This document shows, piece by piece, positions 38,761 through 54,967 of a DNA stretch of 64,000 nt. The notes under the pieces are model-generated. The model searched no databases, had not been told where the DNA came from, and saw only the letters and a program-made list of their open reading frames with translations. Both the position numbers and the translations under genes were made by a program. The stretch is taken from the NCBI GenBank assembly GCA_037903355.1, contig JBAJFE010000009.1, positions 1,240,001-1,304,000 of the forward strand, written 5' to 3'. Numbering within the stretch: the first letter of the stretch is position 1; each line of letters begins with the position of its first letter. The stretch is from Trichuris trichiura (taxonomy: Eukaryota > Nematoda > Enoplea > Trichinellida > Trichuridae).

Positions 38761-39370
38761 TCAGTTGCTCTTTGAGATTGAACAAGATAACAAAAGCGAA
38801 AGCAGGGCAGCAAACCAAATAGAAGATAATTTGAAAAGCGTCAGCTAGAACGGCGCCCCGCAAAAGAAGAAATTAAAAAGATAGAAAGAAGTTTAAAAGA
38901 CCAAGCCGACTAGAAGCCAAAAGAGTAAAAAAATGGCGTAGAAGATGATCAAGTAACGCCTGGAAGAAATAAGCGAAACAGAGAAAAAAGAACACATCGC
39001 CTGCTTTACTGTGCACGTTTGCCCATGATATGTACTGGCAGCTACGGTGGTAGCAGTCAAATTTCTTCAATAAACTGAATTGCGAAAATAAATTTTCTCG
39101 CACAAAGCGGCAATCTCTTAGCGGCAGCGTTTTTCGGTAAAGCGCCATTGAAGACGGTTTAGCATTGTTCGAAAGCATTAGAAAACGAAGGATATTTCAG
39201 TACTTTGAAAGATCAATATGAAGTTTGAAAATTGGAAATGGACGCATTTTAAAGGCTTTCCGGGACTAAAATGTTTTCGATTGGGCGCTAAGCAGCAAAA
39301 GCGTTTATCGTTCTCTGTGGAATGAGTATTTTGGAACTTTACTGCCCCCTTTTCGGTTGGCATTTTGAAA

Positions 39371-39462
39371 GTATTATTTATGTACCTGCATACACATATT
39401 GTACTGTAGGCACTAGGTATTATTTATGTACCTGCATACACATATTGTACTGTAGGCACTGG
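39371..39462. repeat. 46-bp exact tandem duplication
   Basis: Two head-to-tail copies (39371-39416 and 39417-39462) start GTATTATTTATGTACCTGCA. They differ at one base near the end, so the duplication is recent. Confidence 0.95.
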
Positions 39463-39996
39463 TGAATTGCATCCGTATTGTCACAAAAACTTGTTTATGC
39501 TGAAATTTCATGCTGCAGCTTCCTCACGTGTTTTTAAAACGCTTATTTTTCGTTGAAAGCGACTAGCATTAGTACAATTATTTTATTTTATAATACGCTA
39601 AAACGTCGTGAATTTTAAGTGAAGCTATCGCTTCTCAGCACGTTCTATTTGGCCGAGAGAACAAACACAAAAAATGGCTTTACACGAAGCACTAACGAGG
39701 AGAGAGACGTTGCGGAATATCTACCTCAAACCATCTCGAGAAGAGAAAAATGAAGTTGCGTGCTTTTGCATACAGAAAAAAATCAAAGGTGCATCAAATG
39801 TCGCTTGAACATTGGGCAGTGGAGAAAGTTACAGCCTCAGCTTAAGCTGATTGAAGAACATTTTCAGACTCCGTTTCAAATGTACCTGCTAACTCATCGA
39901 CCTACTGTATAAAGTTGGGTTTAGTCTGTGCGTTATCCTCTATGCGTCCACTTAGTTATTGATGTTTCGCTATGTTTGACTTGAAGACGCTTAAAA

Positions 39997-44602
<4,606 letters not shown>

Positions 44603-45253
44603 ACCGGTTTCCATTGGTCCCTTCGGGTCAAGATTCAAGCTCGACAATTGCTTTTTAATTCAAGATTGTCCAATAGAAAATTCTCTAACAAACTGTCCCA
44701 ATCGTTTCATCACTGTGTACAGCAGGACTTGCGAAAGTTTGAAGATTTTCAAGTCAATTTTTTGTAGGCGAGAATTTTACAATGATAAATAAATATTCCC
44801 TACGGGGTTCCATTCAAATATATTATTGTAGTGCACCTGTCAACTTACCTGGTTTTTAAATAACCTCTGAATGTACTTAGCGGCAGAGTAAATGTGCAAA
44901 AGACAGTTTCGATTTTGTAATAACTTCTAGTGCCTTCCGTAGTCGAATCAGATTAATGCAAATGTTTTGCAAATGCGCAATTCTTATGTCGACTGCCAAC
45001 ATTTCAATCTTTACATGTCTGAATTAGTTTGCATTTTTTTTAAAAAAATTTTTATTTCAATATGCTATAGGTGACCAAATAGCATTGAAAACTATTTTGG
45101 AAACGCCCGTACAAACTTTTCAGAGTACAATACCATCTGAATAGAAAGCATGAGCACTAAGAGCGAGAATGGCGGAGAAGTCTGTCCGTAAGGAATAACC
45201 AGCTGTATTAAATATGCTGACACGCGTTGGATATATGGGAGAGCGTTTTTGAA
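44603..45253. other. intergenic, 3' flanks of convergent genes
   Basis: I see nothing beyond the AT-rich 3' flanking sequence of the SEC14L gene (a polyadenylation-like AATAAA occurs near 44787) and of the secreted-protein gene on the other strand. Confidence 0.5.
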
Positions 45254-45838
45254 CTACCAGTTGTAGACTCGCCGGTTTGAGAGAAGCTGGCTTTCAAGAT
45301 AGCTCATATCGGTTTCAGGTGTTTCCACGGGTGCGAATACGTCATCTTCAACACTGAAAATTGTTGGCTCCCCATATTCGTCTATTTCTCTTGAGAGGGA
45401 CATTTCAATTGACCCGAATGCATGTCGCTTGTAACTAGCAATTCTTTCTCGACTGTCCACGGTGAGGGCTCCGAGACCGAAACGTGACTGAACCTCTTCG
45501 ACAGTATATGTTTCTTCTCTAGAAATGTACGACGGAGTCTGAAAAATGCTTGAAATTCTGGATGGCCGATGCAGCACTGGCTGTGGTGGTTGCTTTATTT
45601 CAGCTGGTGGTTTCAGGGGCGCTCTTTCCACGTCAAAAATGCTAATTACAGGCTCAAACTGATCCGCAACCTCTTTTGCGGGTATGATACCAACGCGTAC
45701 ATCGGGATCGAAGGAAACGCGTTTATCTGACTTTTCGCCCTGTGTTTTCTTTAAAATTGATTTTTCTGGGGCGCGGGATTCGCTGAGAGACAAACACCAT
45801 AAAACAAGTATTAAACGGAAGTGTGAGATGGTGAGCAT
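45254..45838 (-). CDS. small secreted protein with SILK and RVSF motifs
   Basis: A single open exon encodes 194 residues from the ATG at 45838; the upstream in-frame ATGs would hide the signal peptide. Residues 1-21 look like a signal peptide (LILVLWCLSLSES). The mature protein begins with KSILKK (residues 26-31) and KRVSFDPDVRVGIIP (39-53). SILK and RVxF are the two classic docking motifs for protein phosphatase 1. The rest is hydrophilic, has no cysteine and shows no recognisable fold; Glu and Ser are common. It shares the block KSILK..F.P.V.V.IIP.KE.AD with two proteins at 49716-50501 and 54968-55705, so it is the diverged single-copy member of a three-gene local family. A PP1-binding role outside the secreting cell is inference only; the motifs may be coincidental or used before secretion. 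Confidence 0.7.
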   Translation of the reverse strand: MLTISHFRLILVLWCLSLSESRAPEKSILKKTQGEKSDKRVSFDPDVRVGIIPAKEVADQFEPVISIFDVERAPLKPPAEIKQPPQPVLHRPSRISSIFQTPSYISREETYTVEEVQSRFGLGALTVDSRERIASYKRHAFGSIEMSLSREIDEYGEPTIFSVEDDVFAPVETPETDMSYLESQLLSNRRVYNW

Positions 45839-47571
45839 TCTGACAATCACGCTGCTGTTGTAGCTAATGAATGAAACCGAAGCACTTATAAATGACATAG
45901 CAGTCATATTGTTTGTACAACTGGGCAATGCCGCTGTTATTTCTACAATGAAAAGTATGTTTTACGCTGAACGCAATTTTTCCTCCGCCATCCTTACGAA
46001 AGTGGAAAAATGAGCGTTTGTTCGCAGTTGTAGCAACTAACCAAAAGAAAATGTATAAAGCGGCAAAAATCTGATGCTATGGATGCTTAATCAAACTGAG
46101 AAGCATTGATAGCGTTTATCCAAATATGGTTTGCTGAAACAACAGATCAGCAATTTCGAGGCCATGACTGAGGGGGCGGCAAGAGAACCGCAGCGAAAAA
46201 GAAGGGGCAGAGGGAAGAATCACGTGAGGGATCATGCAGCAGTCTGTGTTATCATTGTGCACGCATAAAGTTGCTATCCCATTGTGGTATCTGCCGGCTG
46301 AATAATGTCTCTATTTACGGGCGAGTTTTCTATTTTCCCATGATCTACGCATTGACTACACCAAACTATTGAGCCTATGACAGAGTACGCCAAGTCGACC
46401 AAGAAAATAGCATGAAAAATAACGAAGGCAGCTTTCATCCTGGGAAGATTGACTCGATGGATGCTGGTGAAATCAATGCTCTAAAAATATTGATGGTGAG
46501 GTTAAGCTTAAGAAATCCTGTAATACGTCACGAATTTTGAAGTCGAATTGTGTAAAACGTTTACCCGTTATCGTAGGACGAAGTCTACGTACAGATATCG
46601 TTTGTGATACATCTGTGCGTGTAAATCCTGCCTGCAAAACGCTTCGTGCGTAGTACTGATGGAATTTGGGCTGAACAAAGTGCAACAATTCAAATAATCT
46701 GATGTTGCCTTCTTCCTAACAAGCAAACATGTCAAAGCAATGTTTCAATTATTCTGAACGGCGCAAATAACTGTTACTGCTTAAGAAATTGAGTTCTCAT
46801 ACAATGTAAAAGATTCTCGCGCAGCGTCTTTAAATAACTAAGGCAAAAGTTGCTACTCTGAATCTCTCTAGTGTCAAAAGAGTTCACTTAGTCTGTATGG
46901 GGGTGTACTTATGTTTGAAGAAAAGTAGAAATGCAATGTACTGAGGCTTAGGCGTTAAAGGGCGTTGCCGCTGAGTGATATAAGAAATTTTATATAATAA
47001 TCGCATGCAGATCATTTGATCAAGAGAAAACTGGGAACCCCGTCGTTACGTTACGTATTTAATCATTTGATACGTGCTATACTATTATTTTCTGGGATTA
47101 ACACAGTTACCAAATACAAAAAGAGATGGATAAGTATTAACAGGACTACTTTTCGCGCGGCACTACAGTAACTTACATTTTTGACAAGTAGGCTGAGTTT
47201 GACTTGAAAGTCGTGATGATGAAAACATCCATACGTGAAAAGTGAGCTTCTATTAGCAGAATAAATTTAACTTTTGAAACTCCTCTCAACTATGTGGAAT
47301 GTTGAATATGACGTTGACACAAGAAGACAAAATTTCACGAGCTGTACTTTGTCAATATCGTTCTTACTTGATGCAGATGCAGTCATTTAACCACTAGTTT
47401 GTGCTGCAAAACTCACAACCATAATTTCAGCTGTTCGTTAAGCATTAGTTCTGTATGAACCTATTGATCACAATCTTGTAGTCCTATTAGTTTCCCGCCT
47501 TCTCTCTAGCTTCGAATTTTTAAATTGTTGGTAAGCCGTACGGCACGAGTCCTGTTAAGCTATTGCTATAT
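45839..47571. other. intergenic, no gene recognised
   Basis: No splice-consistent exon chain was found. The open frame at 46473-46688 (-) has no relative in the window. Confidence 0.4.
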
Positions 47572-48000
47572 CCTTTGCCGCTATACAAAAAAGTTAATGT
47601 ATAAAAAATCTCTGAAGCTTTTAGACTGCGCCTGACCTTTCGTCTGCCTGAAATAAATGCATCAGAGAGGGAAGAGAGTAGCAACGGAAATTTTAATGCA
47701 AGAAATTAATCACTCGCAATTTAAATTAAAAGACGTGCGGTAATCTAAGGAAACAATCTCACTTTTATTTCATGACTTTTTACAATGACTTCTAACCTGG
47801 AAGGAACGTTGATCCCATGGTATGTTTCCCTGTAGAAGCAAAGGATCAAGAGGTTGATGTGCGTGGGAAAACTAACGTCAAAAATCAAGGAGAGCCTTTG
47901 TATACGCGTCGAATCAGAGCACAATTCGTTCAAGATATTCTCTTTATTAGTGCGCTTCCGCGACCTCTGCAGCGTTGTATTATAACTCAGTAAAACATTG

Positions 48001-48330
48001 CTATTTAGGAGCATGCATAGTTTGCCAACTTGCAGTTATCGATCTGTTCATTATTCTTAGATTGAACTTTTCGTCTATGCCACTTGTAATCAAAAGTAGA
48101 AATTCTATTTTTCTTTTTTCATACTCTTTCCTTACGTATACTCTCAACTGGCTCGTTTCTAAAGAATAGTCATTAATTGTAAAGATTTCGGACGGATTTT
48201 GGTCCACCATAATAACGCATGATAATAGGACCGGATGTTTGTTAGGTTCAGGACATGCGATTTTAAAGGAAGGAAAAGGCGGGTTCACATTGAAAAAACC
48301 TACCCTTTGGAAATAGTTCTTATTCGACAG
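48001..48330 (-). CDS. conserved open frame in duplication copy A, unknown
   Basis: The minus-strand frame ends MNRSITASWQTM... at the same stop as its duplicate at 53252-53581. Between the two copies there is an in-frame 3-nt insertion (one Cys) and about 30 amino-acid differences in about 105 residues, while the frame stays open. Shared parts include RVYVRKEYEKRK and FNLRIMNRSITASWQTM. Upstream exons are not found. A 28-nt length difference just upstream breaks the longer frame, so this may be an exon or a decaying gene. Confidence 0.35.
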   Translation of the reverse strand: MSNKNYFQRVGFFNVNPPFPSFKIACPEPNKHPVLLSCVIMVDQNPSEIFTINDYSLETSQLRVYVRKEYEKRKIEFLLLITSGIDEKFNLRIMNRSITASWQTMHAPK

Positions 48331-49715
48331 AACAACAGGAATAGTCTTTATTCGACGCAAAATAAAACTAAAATCGAAAAACTGAACATCGTAAGTTGAA
48401 TAAATCTTCTTTTCTATTAGCCCGTGCTTACAGTAATGTAAAAATGAAGTTAGGTTCATTTAAAACCCATATCGACGTCAGTGATTTACAATGAGGTAAT
48501 AAACATCATTGAATAGTCTTTCTCAGTGTTGCACTCATCCGTCCTAAAAAATAACTTTAGATTTCTTCCTTTCGACACAGAGGGGATAGAACATATTCGC
48601 ATACACTTAGCCTTAGGGTTACGTGATAGCATTTCCTTCCCCTGTGACAGGCACGCTATGCCCAGTATCAGCGCCTTCCGACAGAAAAACACTAACTACT
48701 CAGTTTGGTTCTCCAAAGGAACTCCTGTGACAAATAATTTCTAATTACGGGATGCGTTCAATGAGATCCTTTTTTTGTTGCTCCTTGTTGACAACGCAGC
48801 GGACTTCGTTCGCTACTACCTACGTTTGCGAACACAACCAAAGCACGTTATAAACTAACTCATTAAAATGGCAGAAAGCGATACGAAATTTTTCGCACGC
48901 GCACGTCCTTTTAAGGGATCAACTTTCACCTGTTCTGTTTTGTAGCAGAACTGTATACCTGAGCGGAAAATAAATTAATCGCCAGGTCAGACCAATAACG
49001 AATCGCATTATGAAGATCAAAAAACTAATGTAACGTTCTGATGTACTTAATTTCACGTATGTGGTACTGTATGCGAATTCGACGCTTTTTTAATTATTAG
49101 AAGATCGCGAAAATACAAACGAAAGGGAATTTAACAAAATGATTAAATGTAAATAAAATTAAGTTGGAAGAACAAATTCAAATGTGTAGGCGCAATGAAA
49201 ACAAACAGCAGAAATAAAAGACTTCTGGTATATTTATATTTCTTTTATTGCCTAAGTAACGCGGAGCAGTTTCTCGTAATTTATTTCATGGATACGCGAC
49301 TCGCAAAATTTTTTTAAAGCTGTTCAAGTCATGACGGTTGGGATAACAAAAAGTAATTGTAGATGCGCATAGGCAGGTGAAACATTACTCGTTTACCACG
49401 GAGGCCTTGCAAGTCCTTAATAAAGCGCTGCAACTTGAGCATGCAATGAGCAATTCTTACCTCTACGTAGTTCACGCAATGCAACAATTTTAATCATATT
49501 TATCTATTGCTATCATTCTTTTTTGTTGCATATAATCAGAGGTTTAATTTTTCATAGTTTCTGAAAGTGCTAAATCGCTTTACTTGCGCGTGTTTTGAAG
49601 ACAAAGTCGAGTGCACGTAGACAAAATCAGTTGCGCAAGGCATAGAGTAGTCACATAACTAGTAATGCGCGCATAATTCATTCCGAGAAAGTGTTCTCGT
49701 CCAAAACAAATTCAC

Positions 49716-50501
49716 TCACGGCCTAACGTGAGCCCCATCTGACCGGCCGGCTGGTGGACGGGCAGAAGATTTTCCATTGCTTCGCTGAGTAGGTGGATAA
49801 AGATATCCCGCTCCAGATTTATCCGCTTGTCCTGCCATCTTTACATGCGCTTTTGGCTGATTTTTTTTACTTTCGAAAGTGCTTCCAAGATAAATTGAGC
49901 TACGCTTTCCATTCGTCGCATAAGGGATTTTCCCTACTGTTGTATTACGTGGCTTGCTTTCTAAATTACTTTTATTGGAGGTTACGGAATAATGACCTCG
50001 TTTGCCAGGTCGAAGTGACTCTAGCGACGAAAATAGTCGACGTATTCCTGTTTCTACGCTGCTTACAAATGACCATGTGGACTGTGTTCCATTCGATTGA
50101 TGACGCTGAACTTCCACAGATCGATAGCTTTTCTGTCTCACCTCATAACTTCCGGACTTAATGTGCAAATTAGTTGTTACATTAGTAGGCCCTGTTTGAG
50201 CAGAACTATTGCCTCGTTGTTTAGGTGGTCCCTTTTTGACAGGAGGCGCAGGTGATGAATGACGTCGACTTGGAATAGCTGGTGGTCGCAATCGAACTTC
50301 CCCTTTCGCAAGAATGCTTTCAAACGGTGCAACCAAATCTGCAGTTTCTTTCGGAGGTATGATTGCAACTTTCACTACAGGGTTAAATCTTATATTTTCT
50401 CCTTGAGCTTTCGTAAGACCAGGTGGTTTCAGAATTGATTTCGAGCGAGACGTATGCAAGAAAACAATGAAAAGCAATACAGTCACTTTAAATGCGCCCA
50501 T
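49716..50501 (-). CDS. small secreted protein, SILK family, copy A
   Basis: The single exon encodes 261 residues. The signal peptide (residues about 1-20, MGAFKVTVLLFIVFLHTSRS) is identical to that of the duplicate at 54968-55705. KSILK follows at 21-25. The RVSF of the relative at 45254-45838 aligns with NIRF here, then NPVVKVAIIPPKETAD. The mature region is basic, rich in Ser, Pro, Asn and Arg, and contains no cysteine, which suggests a disordered chain. It includes SSVETGIRRLFSSLESLRP, conserved between the copies. A TATA-like ATAATA lies about 65 bp upstream of the ATG on the coding strand, in sequence shared with the duplicate. Function is unknown. Confidence 0.75.
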   Translation of the reverse strand: MGAFKVTVLLFIVFLHTSRSKSILKPPGLTKAQGENIRFNPVVKVAIIPPKETADLVAPFESILAKGEVRLRPPAIPSRRHSSPAPPVKKGPPKQRGNSSAQTGPTNVTTNLHIKSGSYEVRQKSYRSVEVQRHQSNGTQSTWSFVSSVETGIRRLFSSLESLRPGKRGHYSVTSNKSNLESKPRNTTVGKIPYATNGKRSSIYLGSTFESKKNQPKAHVKMAGQADKSGAGYLYPPTQRSNGKSSARPPAGRSDGAHVRP

Positions 50502-51252
50502 CTTGAACGTGGGAACAGCAGCTCGTAAGAGTGGAGTAAGTCCAGTACGACGCTCTATTATAAGGCATAAGCCTCACAGCAGCCCACATGTCAAACATTT
50601 CGCTTTCCTTGCGCTTTCCTTGTTTTCTTTACTACTCAACAAAGGCTGAACAAAAAGGAAATTGCTGGCTATGTTGTCCTTTCTTCAATTAATTTCAGCC
50701 TAAGCAACAGACACCATTTTGATAAGCATTTAGCTGATGAGCATTGCATTGCTCCTAAAACTACGTAGTTGAAAACCGAGCGCTAAATCCATCAGCACAG
50801 CGCGCGTGTGCGTTTCGTAGCGTGCGAAACGCTGTTCATTCAGGAATAAGAATTCATTTATTAGCAATAGCGCCTTTAATTGCTTTTTACTCAACTTAAC
50901 AGCAGTGCTCTCACGTCAGCAAAAAATTATTAACTATAGCTTCAGCGCGTATTTGCTTTTAGTTTGTCCTGGCGTTGTTCATGTTATTTGAAATGTCGTA
51001 TAGGTGTCACGCGAATAGAACACGGCAATAGGAATGTTTACCTTTTGACGTCTCCATTACAAATGGAGAAGTCAAGCATACATTGTTCATTTATGAATCT
51101 AGCTCACTTAGTGAAGTAAATAAGTAACTTCATATTTTACTATATCATAGAATGCTTGTCATAAAAACAGGAACCGCGCGCGTCAGTTTTTTCTTAGGGT
51201 CTCTTCATCTCGTCAATCGTCACCTTTATTATAGCCACGTTGGCTACACAGT

Positions 51253-52636
51253 TTAATTATATAACATACTTTTAACATCTATTTTCTCTTCTGAGTTGGA
51301 GGCAGTTGGTAATGTAAGTTCCCATACGTAAAATTCAACACCTCTCCAGTGGTATCCTTGCCATTTCTGATCTTCCAGCAGTTTTTTTACATCAGTTAGG
51401 TTAGAAAGTTGTACAGGGCCAAGACGTGGGTGTCGAAACGTATATATCCCAGTAGTTGCTTTGCACATATCCTTTCCTGGGACTGCATAACCCATTGTTC
51501 CACTCCAGACGTAACCACGGTAATTTGCCGCAGTAATGGCAGTAGAGTCGATGGTGTATATGTTTTTCTTCTTTTTGTCATTTCTCGAAACCGCAATAGG
51601 CTGCATGAAAGGACACGCTGTGCTATTTGAAGCTTTGACAGCTCGTCCAGCTGGCCCTAGGTTGCTAACGCCTTTTGCTACTAAGGCACTGACCGCCTGC
51701 TGGTCTATTTCAAAAATGTTTCGATTTTCTTTCTTGTCATACAGTCGAATGAAGTCCGCCAGCTATGACGCTGAAAGTAATTTTAAGCATTCTTTACATA
51801 TTTTTTTATCCTCCATTTTTTACGCTGCTTCCATCATCGTTCATAAGCAACGTGTGAAAACTTTCATTTTTATCAAAATAGTTACTTACTGGGTGCCTGA
51901 CCGCATTCTTTGCCTTCTGGAGTAGTGGATGATGTAGTTATTGTTGTGTTAGTGGCATTAGTGGCAGCTGGAGTTGGATCAATGCTAAAAAAAATAACTG
52001 CAAATGCATCACGCGGTTTGAAACTTTAACTGCAGCTGAACTGCACCTCATTTTCGCGGCTGATATGACGTTTGCCCTTGCGTACTGACAAAAGTCAATC
52101 AATATATTATTTTTCAAATTCAGAAGTCTGCGGTTGTTCCGTGGAATTTCCATTAAGGTAAACTACGCTTAGCTTGAAATTTTGAAAGTTTGTTTTTCTC
52201 TTCTTTACTACATTTTATTTGCAAGCTCAGCTACGCCCTTGTTGGAAAGCGCCTACTTACTCTGATTGCCATAAAGCACCTCCAACCGTTGTACAATTCT
52301 CAGCAGGACTGCATGGCCTTAGCATTTTTCCTTTTCTGACTGGCGGGAATTCAGTGAACGAAGAAAGAATTGAATAGCAAGCGAAATGCTTACAGCACAG
52401 GTCGTCCCTGCACCTGGGAAACGCTGTACCGCAAACAGAACATACTGGCAAAGGTGGAGCGATCGTATGCGGACACATATTGGGAAGAGCTTTTCAATAT
52501 CAAAGTAGACGGGGCATATTCGATTAGAAGAAGGTCTTAACCTGTGTGGATAAGCACAGACGGTCAAATATTGTGCTGTATTGCCGCTGCATTCAGCTCT
52601 AGCGCATCCGATTAGACCGCCTTCGAACCAGAGAAA
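51253..52636 (-). pseudogene. truncated CAP/DUF5648-like gene, copy A
   Basis: This is the duplicate of exons 4-8 of the gene at 56533-58729. Exon 4 (52636-52542, with GCARAECSGN and YLTVCAYP) and the Cys-rich and Thr-rich exons are present. The homology stops just upstream at 52665, so exons 1-3 (signal peptide and most of the CAP domain) are missing. In the last exon, codon CAG of the duplicate is TAG here (51765-51763), which ends the frame before the C-terminal domain. The original stop is also lost, giving a 14-residue extension to 51253. Three independent lesions make this a pseudogene, although a rescued shorter product cannot be excluded. Confidence 0.8.
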
Positions 52637-52664
52637 CTTCAAGTTGACAAAATTTGTAATTTTT

Positions 52665-52822
52665 TTCTATTTCTGTGACACACACACATCACTGACCGCT
52701 GAAGACGGGTCGCGACAGACCCGAAAGCTCCGGAAAAATGTTTTACATTTATTGTACTTATGAACGGGACACTTCATCCGTAATAAAGACACAATATATA
52801 ATGCGCTGTACAATTGCGGTAG
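52665..52822 (+). repeat. duplication spacer with hammerhead-like repeat, copy 3
   Basis: These 158 bp separate the two 5.1-kb copies. They contain CTGAAGA (52699-52705), C, GGGTC..GACCC (perfect stem, 6-nt loop) and GAAA (52723-52726). GCTCCGG and an ACGGGAC..CATCCGTAAT block follow, as in copies 1 and 2. Confidence 0.55.
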
Positions 52823-53251
52823 CCTTTGCCGCTATACAGAAAAGTTTATTTGTATAAAATCTCTGAGGCTTTTATACTACGCTTGACCTTTCGTCTACCT
52901 GAAATAGATGCATCAGAGAGAAAAGAAAGTAGCAACGAGAGTTTCGATGTAAGAAATTAATCAATCGCAAGTTAAATTAAGAGGCGTGCAGTAATCCAAG
53001 GAAACAATCTGATTTTTATTTCTTGACTTTTTAGTCTGACTTTTAACCTGGAAGGAACGTAGATCCCACGGTATGTTTTCCTGTAGAAGCAAAGGATCAA
53101 GAGGTTGATGTGCGTGGGAAAACTAACGTCAAAAATCCAGGAGAACCTGTGTATACGCGTCGAATCAGAGCACAATTCGTTCAAGATATTCTCTTTGTTA
53201 GTGCGCTTGCGCGACCTCTGCAGCGTTCTATTATAACTCAGTAAAATACTG

Positions 53252-53581
53252 CTATTTACGAGCCTTCATAGTTTGCCAACTTGCAGTTATCGATCTGTTC
53301 ATTATTCTTAGATTGAACTTTTTGTCTATGCCTCTTGTAACCAAAAGTAGAAATTCTGTTTTTCTTTTTTCATACTCTTTCCTTACGTATACTCTCAACT
53401 CTTTCGTTTCTGAAGAGTGGTCTTTATTTGTAAAGATTTCAGGTGGACTTTGGTTTACAGTAACAACGCATGGTGATAGGACCGGCTGTTTATTAGGTTC
53501 AGGACAGCATGTGATTTTAAAAGAGGGAAAACGCTGGGTTACATTGAAGAAACCTACCCTTAGGAAATAGTTCTTATTCAA
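53252..53581 (-). CDS. conserved open frame in duplication copy B, unknown
   Basis: 109-residue frame, duplicate of 48001-48330. An acceptor-like site (TTTTTGAATTTTAG) lies about 20 bp upstream of the frame start on the coding strand, so it may be a terminal exon. It contains a CCPEPN segment with one extra Cys compared with copy A. No family recognised. Confidence 0.35.
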   Translation of the reverse strand: MNKNYFLRVGFFNVTQRFPSFKITCCPEPNKQPVLSPCVVTVNQSPPEIFTNKDHSSETKELRVYVRKEYEKRKTEFLLLVTRGIDKKFNLRIMNRSITASWQTMKARK

Positions 53582-54967
53582 CGCAAAATAAAACTAAAAT
53601 TCAAAAACTGAACTTAGTAATTCCTCTTTTCTATTAGCCCCGTGCTTACAGTAACCTAAAAATGAAGTTAGGTTCATTTAAAACCCATATCGACGTCACT
53701 GATTTACAGCGAGGTAATAGACATCATTGAATAGCCTTTCGCAGTGTTGCACTACTCCGTCTTAAAAAATGAGGTATGATTTCTTCCTTTCCACACAGAA
53801 GGGATAGACGATATTCCCATACATTTAGCCATAGGGTTACGTGCTAGCATTTCCCTCCTCTGTCACAGGCACGCTATGCCCAGTATCAATGCTTCCCGAT
53901 GGAAAAATACTAACTACTCAGTTTGGTTCTCCAAATGAACTCCCGTGGCAAATAATTTCCAATTACGGGACACGTTCAATGAGCTCATGAGTTGCTTGTC
54001 GACAACGCAGCGAACACTGCCCGCTGCCTAGGTTTAAGACCGTAACCAAAACGCGTTATAAATTAACTCGTTAAAATGGCAAAAAACGGGATGAAATTTT
54101 TCGCATGCGCACGTCCTTTTAAGGGATCAACTTTCACCTGTTCTGTTTTGTAGCAGAACTGTATAGCTGGGCGGAAAATAAATAAATCACCAGGTCAGGC
54201 CAACAACGAATCGCTTTATGAAGGTCAAAAAACTAATGTAACGTTCTGATGTACTTAATTTCACGTATGTGGTACTGTATGCGAATGTGAAGCTTTTTTA
54301 ATTATTAGAAGATCGCGAAAATACAAACGAAAGGGAATTTAACAAAATGATTAAATGTAAATAAAATTAAATTGGAAGAACAAATTCAAATGTGCAGGCG
54401 CAATGAAAACAAACAGCAGAAATAAAAGACTTCTGGTTTATTTATATTTGCTTTATTGCCTAAGTAACGCGGAGCAGTTTCTCGTAATTTATTTCATGGA
54501 TACGCGCCTCGCAAAATTTTTTTAAGCTGCTCAAATCATGACGATTGGGATAACAAAAAGTAATTGTGGATGCGCATAGGCAGGTGAAACATTTCTCGTT
54601 TACCACGGAGGCCTTGCAAGTCTTTAATAAAGCGCTGCAACTTGAGCATGCAATGAGCAATGCTTACCTCTACTTAGATCACGCAATGCAACAATTTTAA
54701 GCGTATTTATCAATTGCTATCATTGTTTTTTGTTGCATGTAATCCAAGGTTTAATTTTTTATAGTTTGTGAAAATGTTAAATCATTTTACTTGAGCGTGT
54801 CTTGAAGGCAAAGTCGAGTGCGCGTAGACAAAAACTGTGCGCAGGGCTTCGAGTGGTCACATAACTAGTAAAGCGCACTTAATTCATTCCGAGAAAGTGT
54901 TGTCGTCCAAAACAAATTCGCTCACGGCCTACCGTTAATCCGAACTGACCGGCTGGCTGGCGGGCGG

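Larger units (their letters stand above)
35768..39996. other. 4.2-kb intergenic region, repeats only
   Basis: I found no gene. It holds an imperfect tandem duplication at 37101-37214, a compact hairpin at 38706-38760 and a 46-bp tandem duplication at 39371-39462. Confidence 0.45.
47572..52664. repeat. segmental duplication, copy A
   Basis: This 5.1-kb block is repeated directly at 52823-57865. Long stretches of non-coding DNA are nearly identical, for example 49000-49240 against 54160-54400. It carries an unidentified minus-strand open frame, a secreted protein gene and the 3' half of a CAP/DUF5648-like gene. Confidence 0.93.

Noticed and set aside
47745..48014. Minus-strand open frame (with NELCSDSTRI) also open in the duplicate near 52972-53184
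   Set aside because: The opposite strand of the same stretch is also open and shows fewer amino-acid changes (nine base changes in about 186 bp, not concentrated in third positions on either strand), so coding on either strand is not supported.
48486..48692. Minus-strand open frame starting like a signal peptide (MFFCRKALILGIACL)
   Set aside because: The duplicate at about 53.7-53.9 kb has a stop directly after the same hydrophobic stretch and several frame changes, so it looks non-coding.
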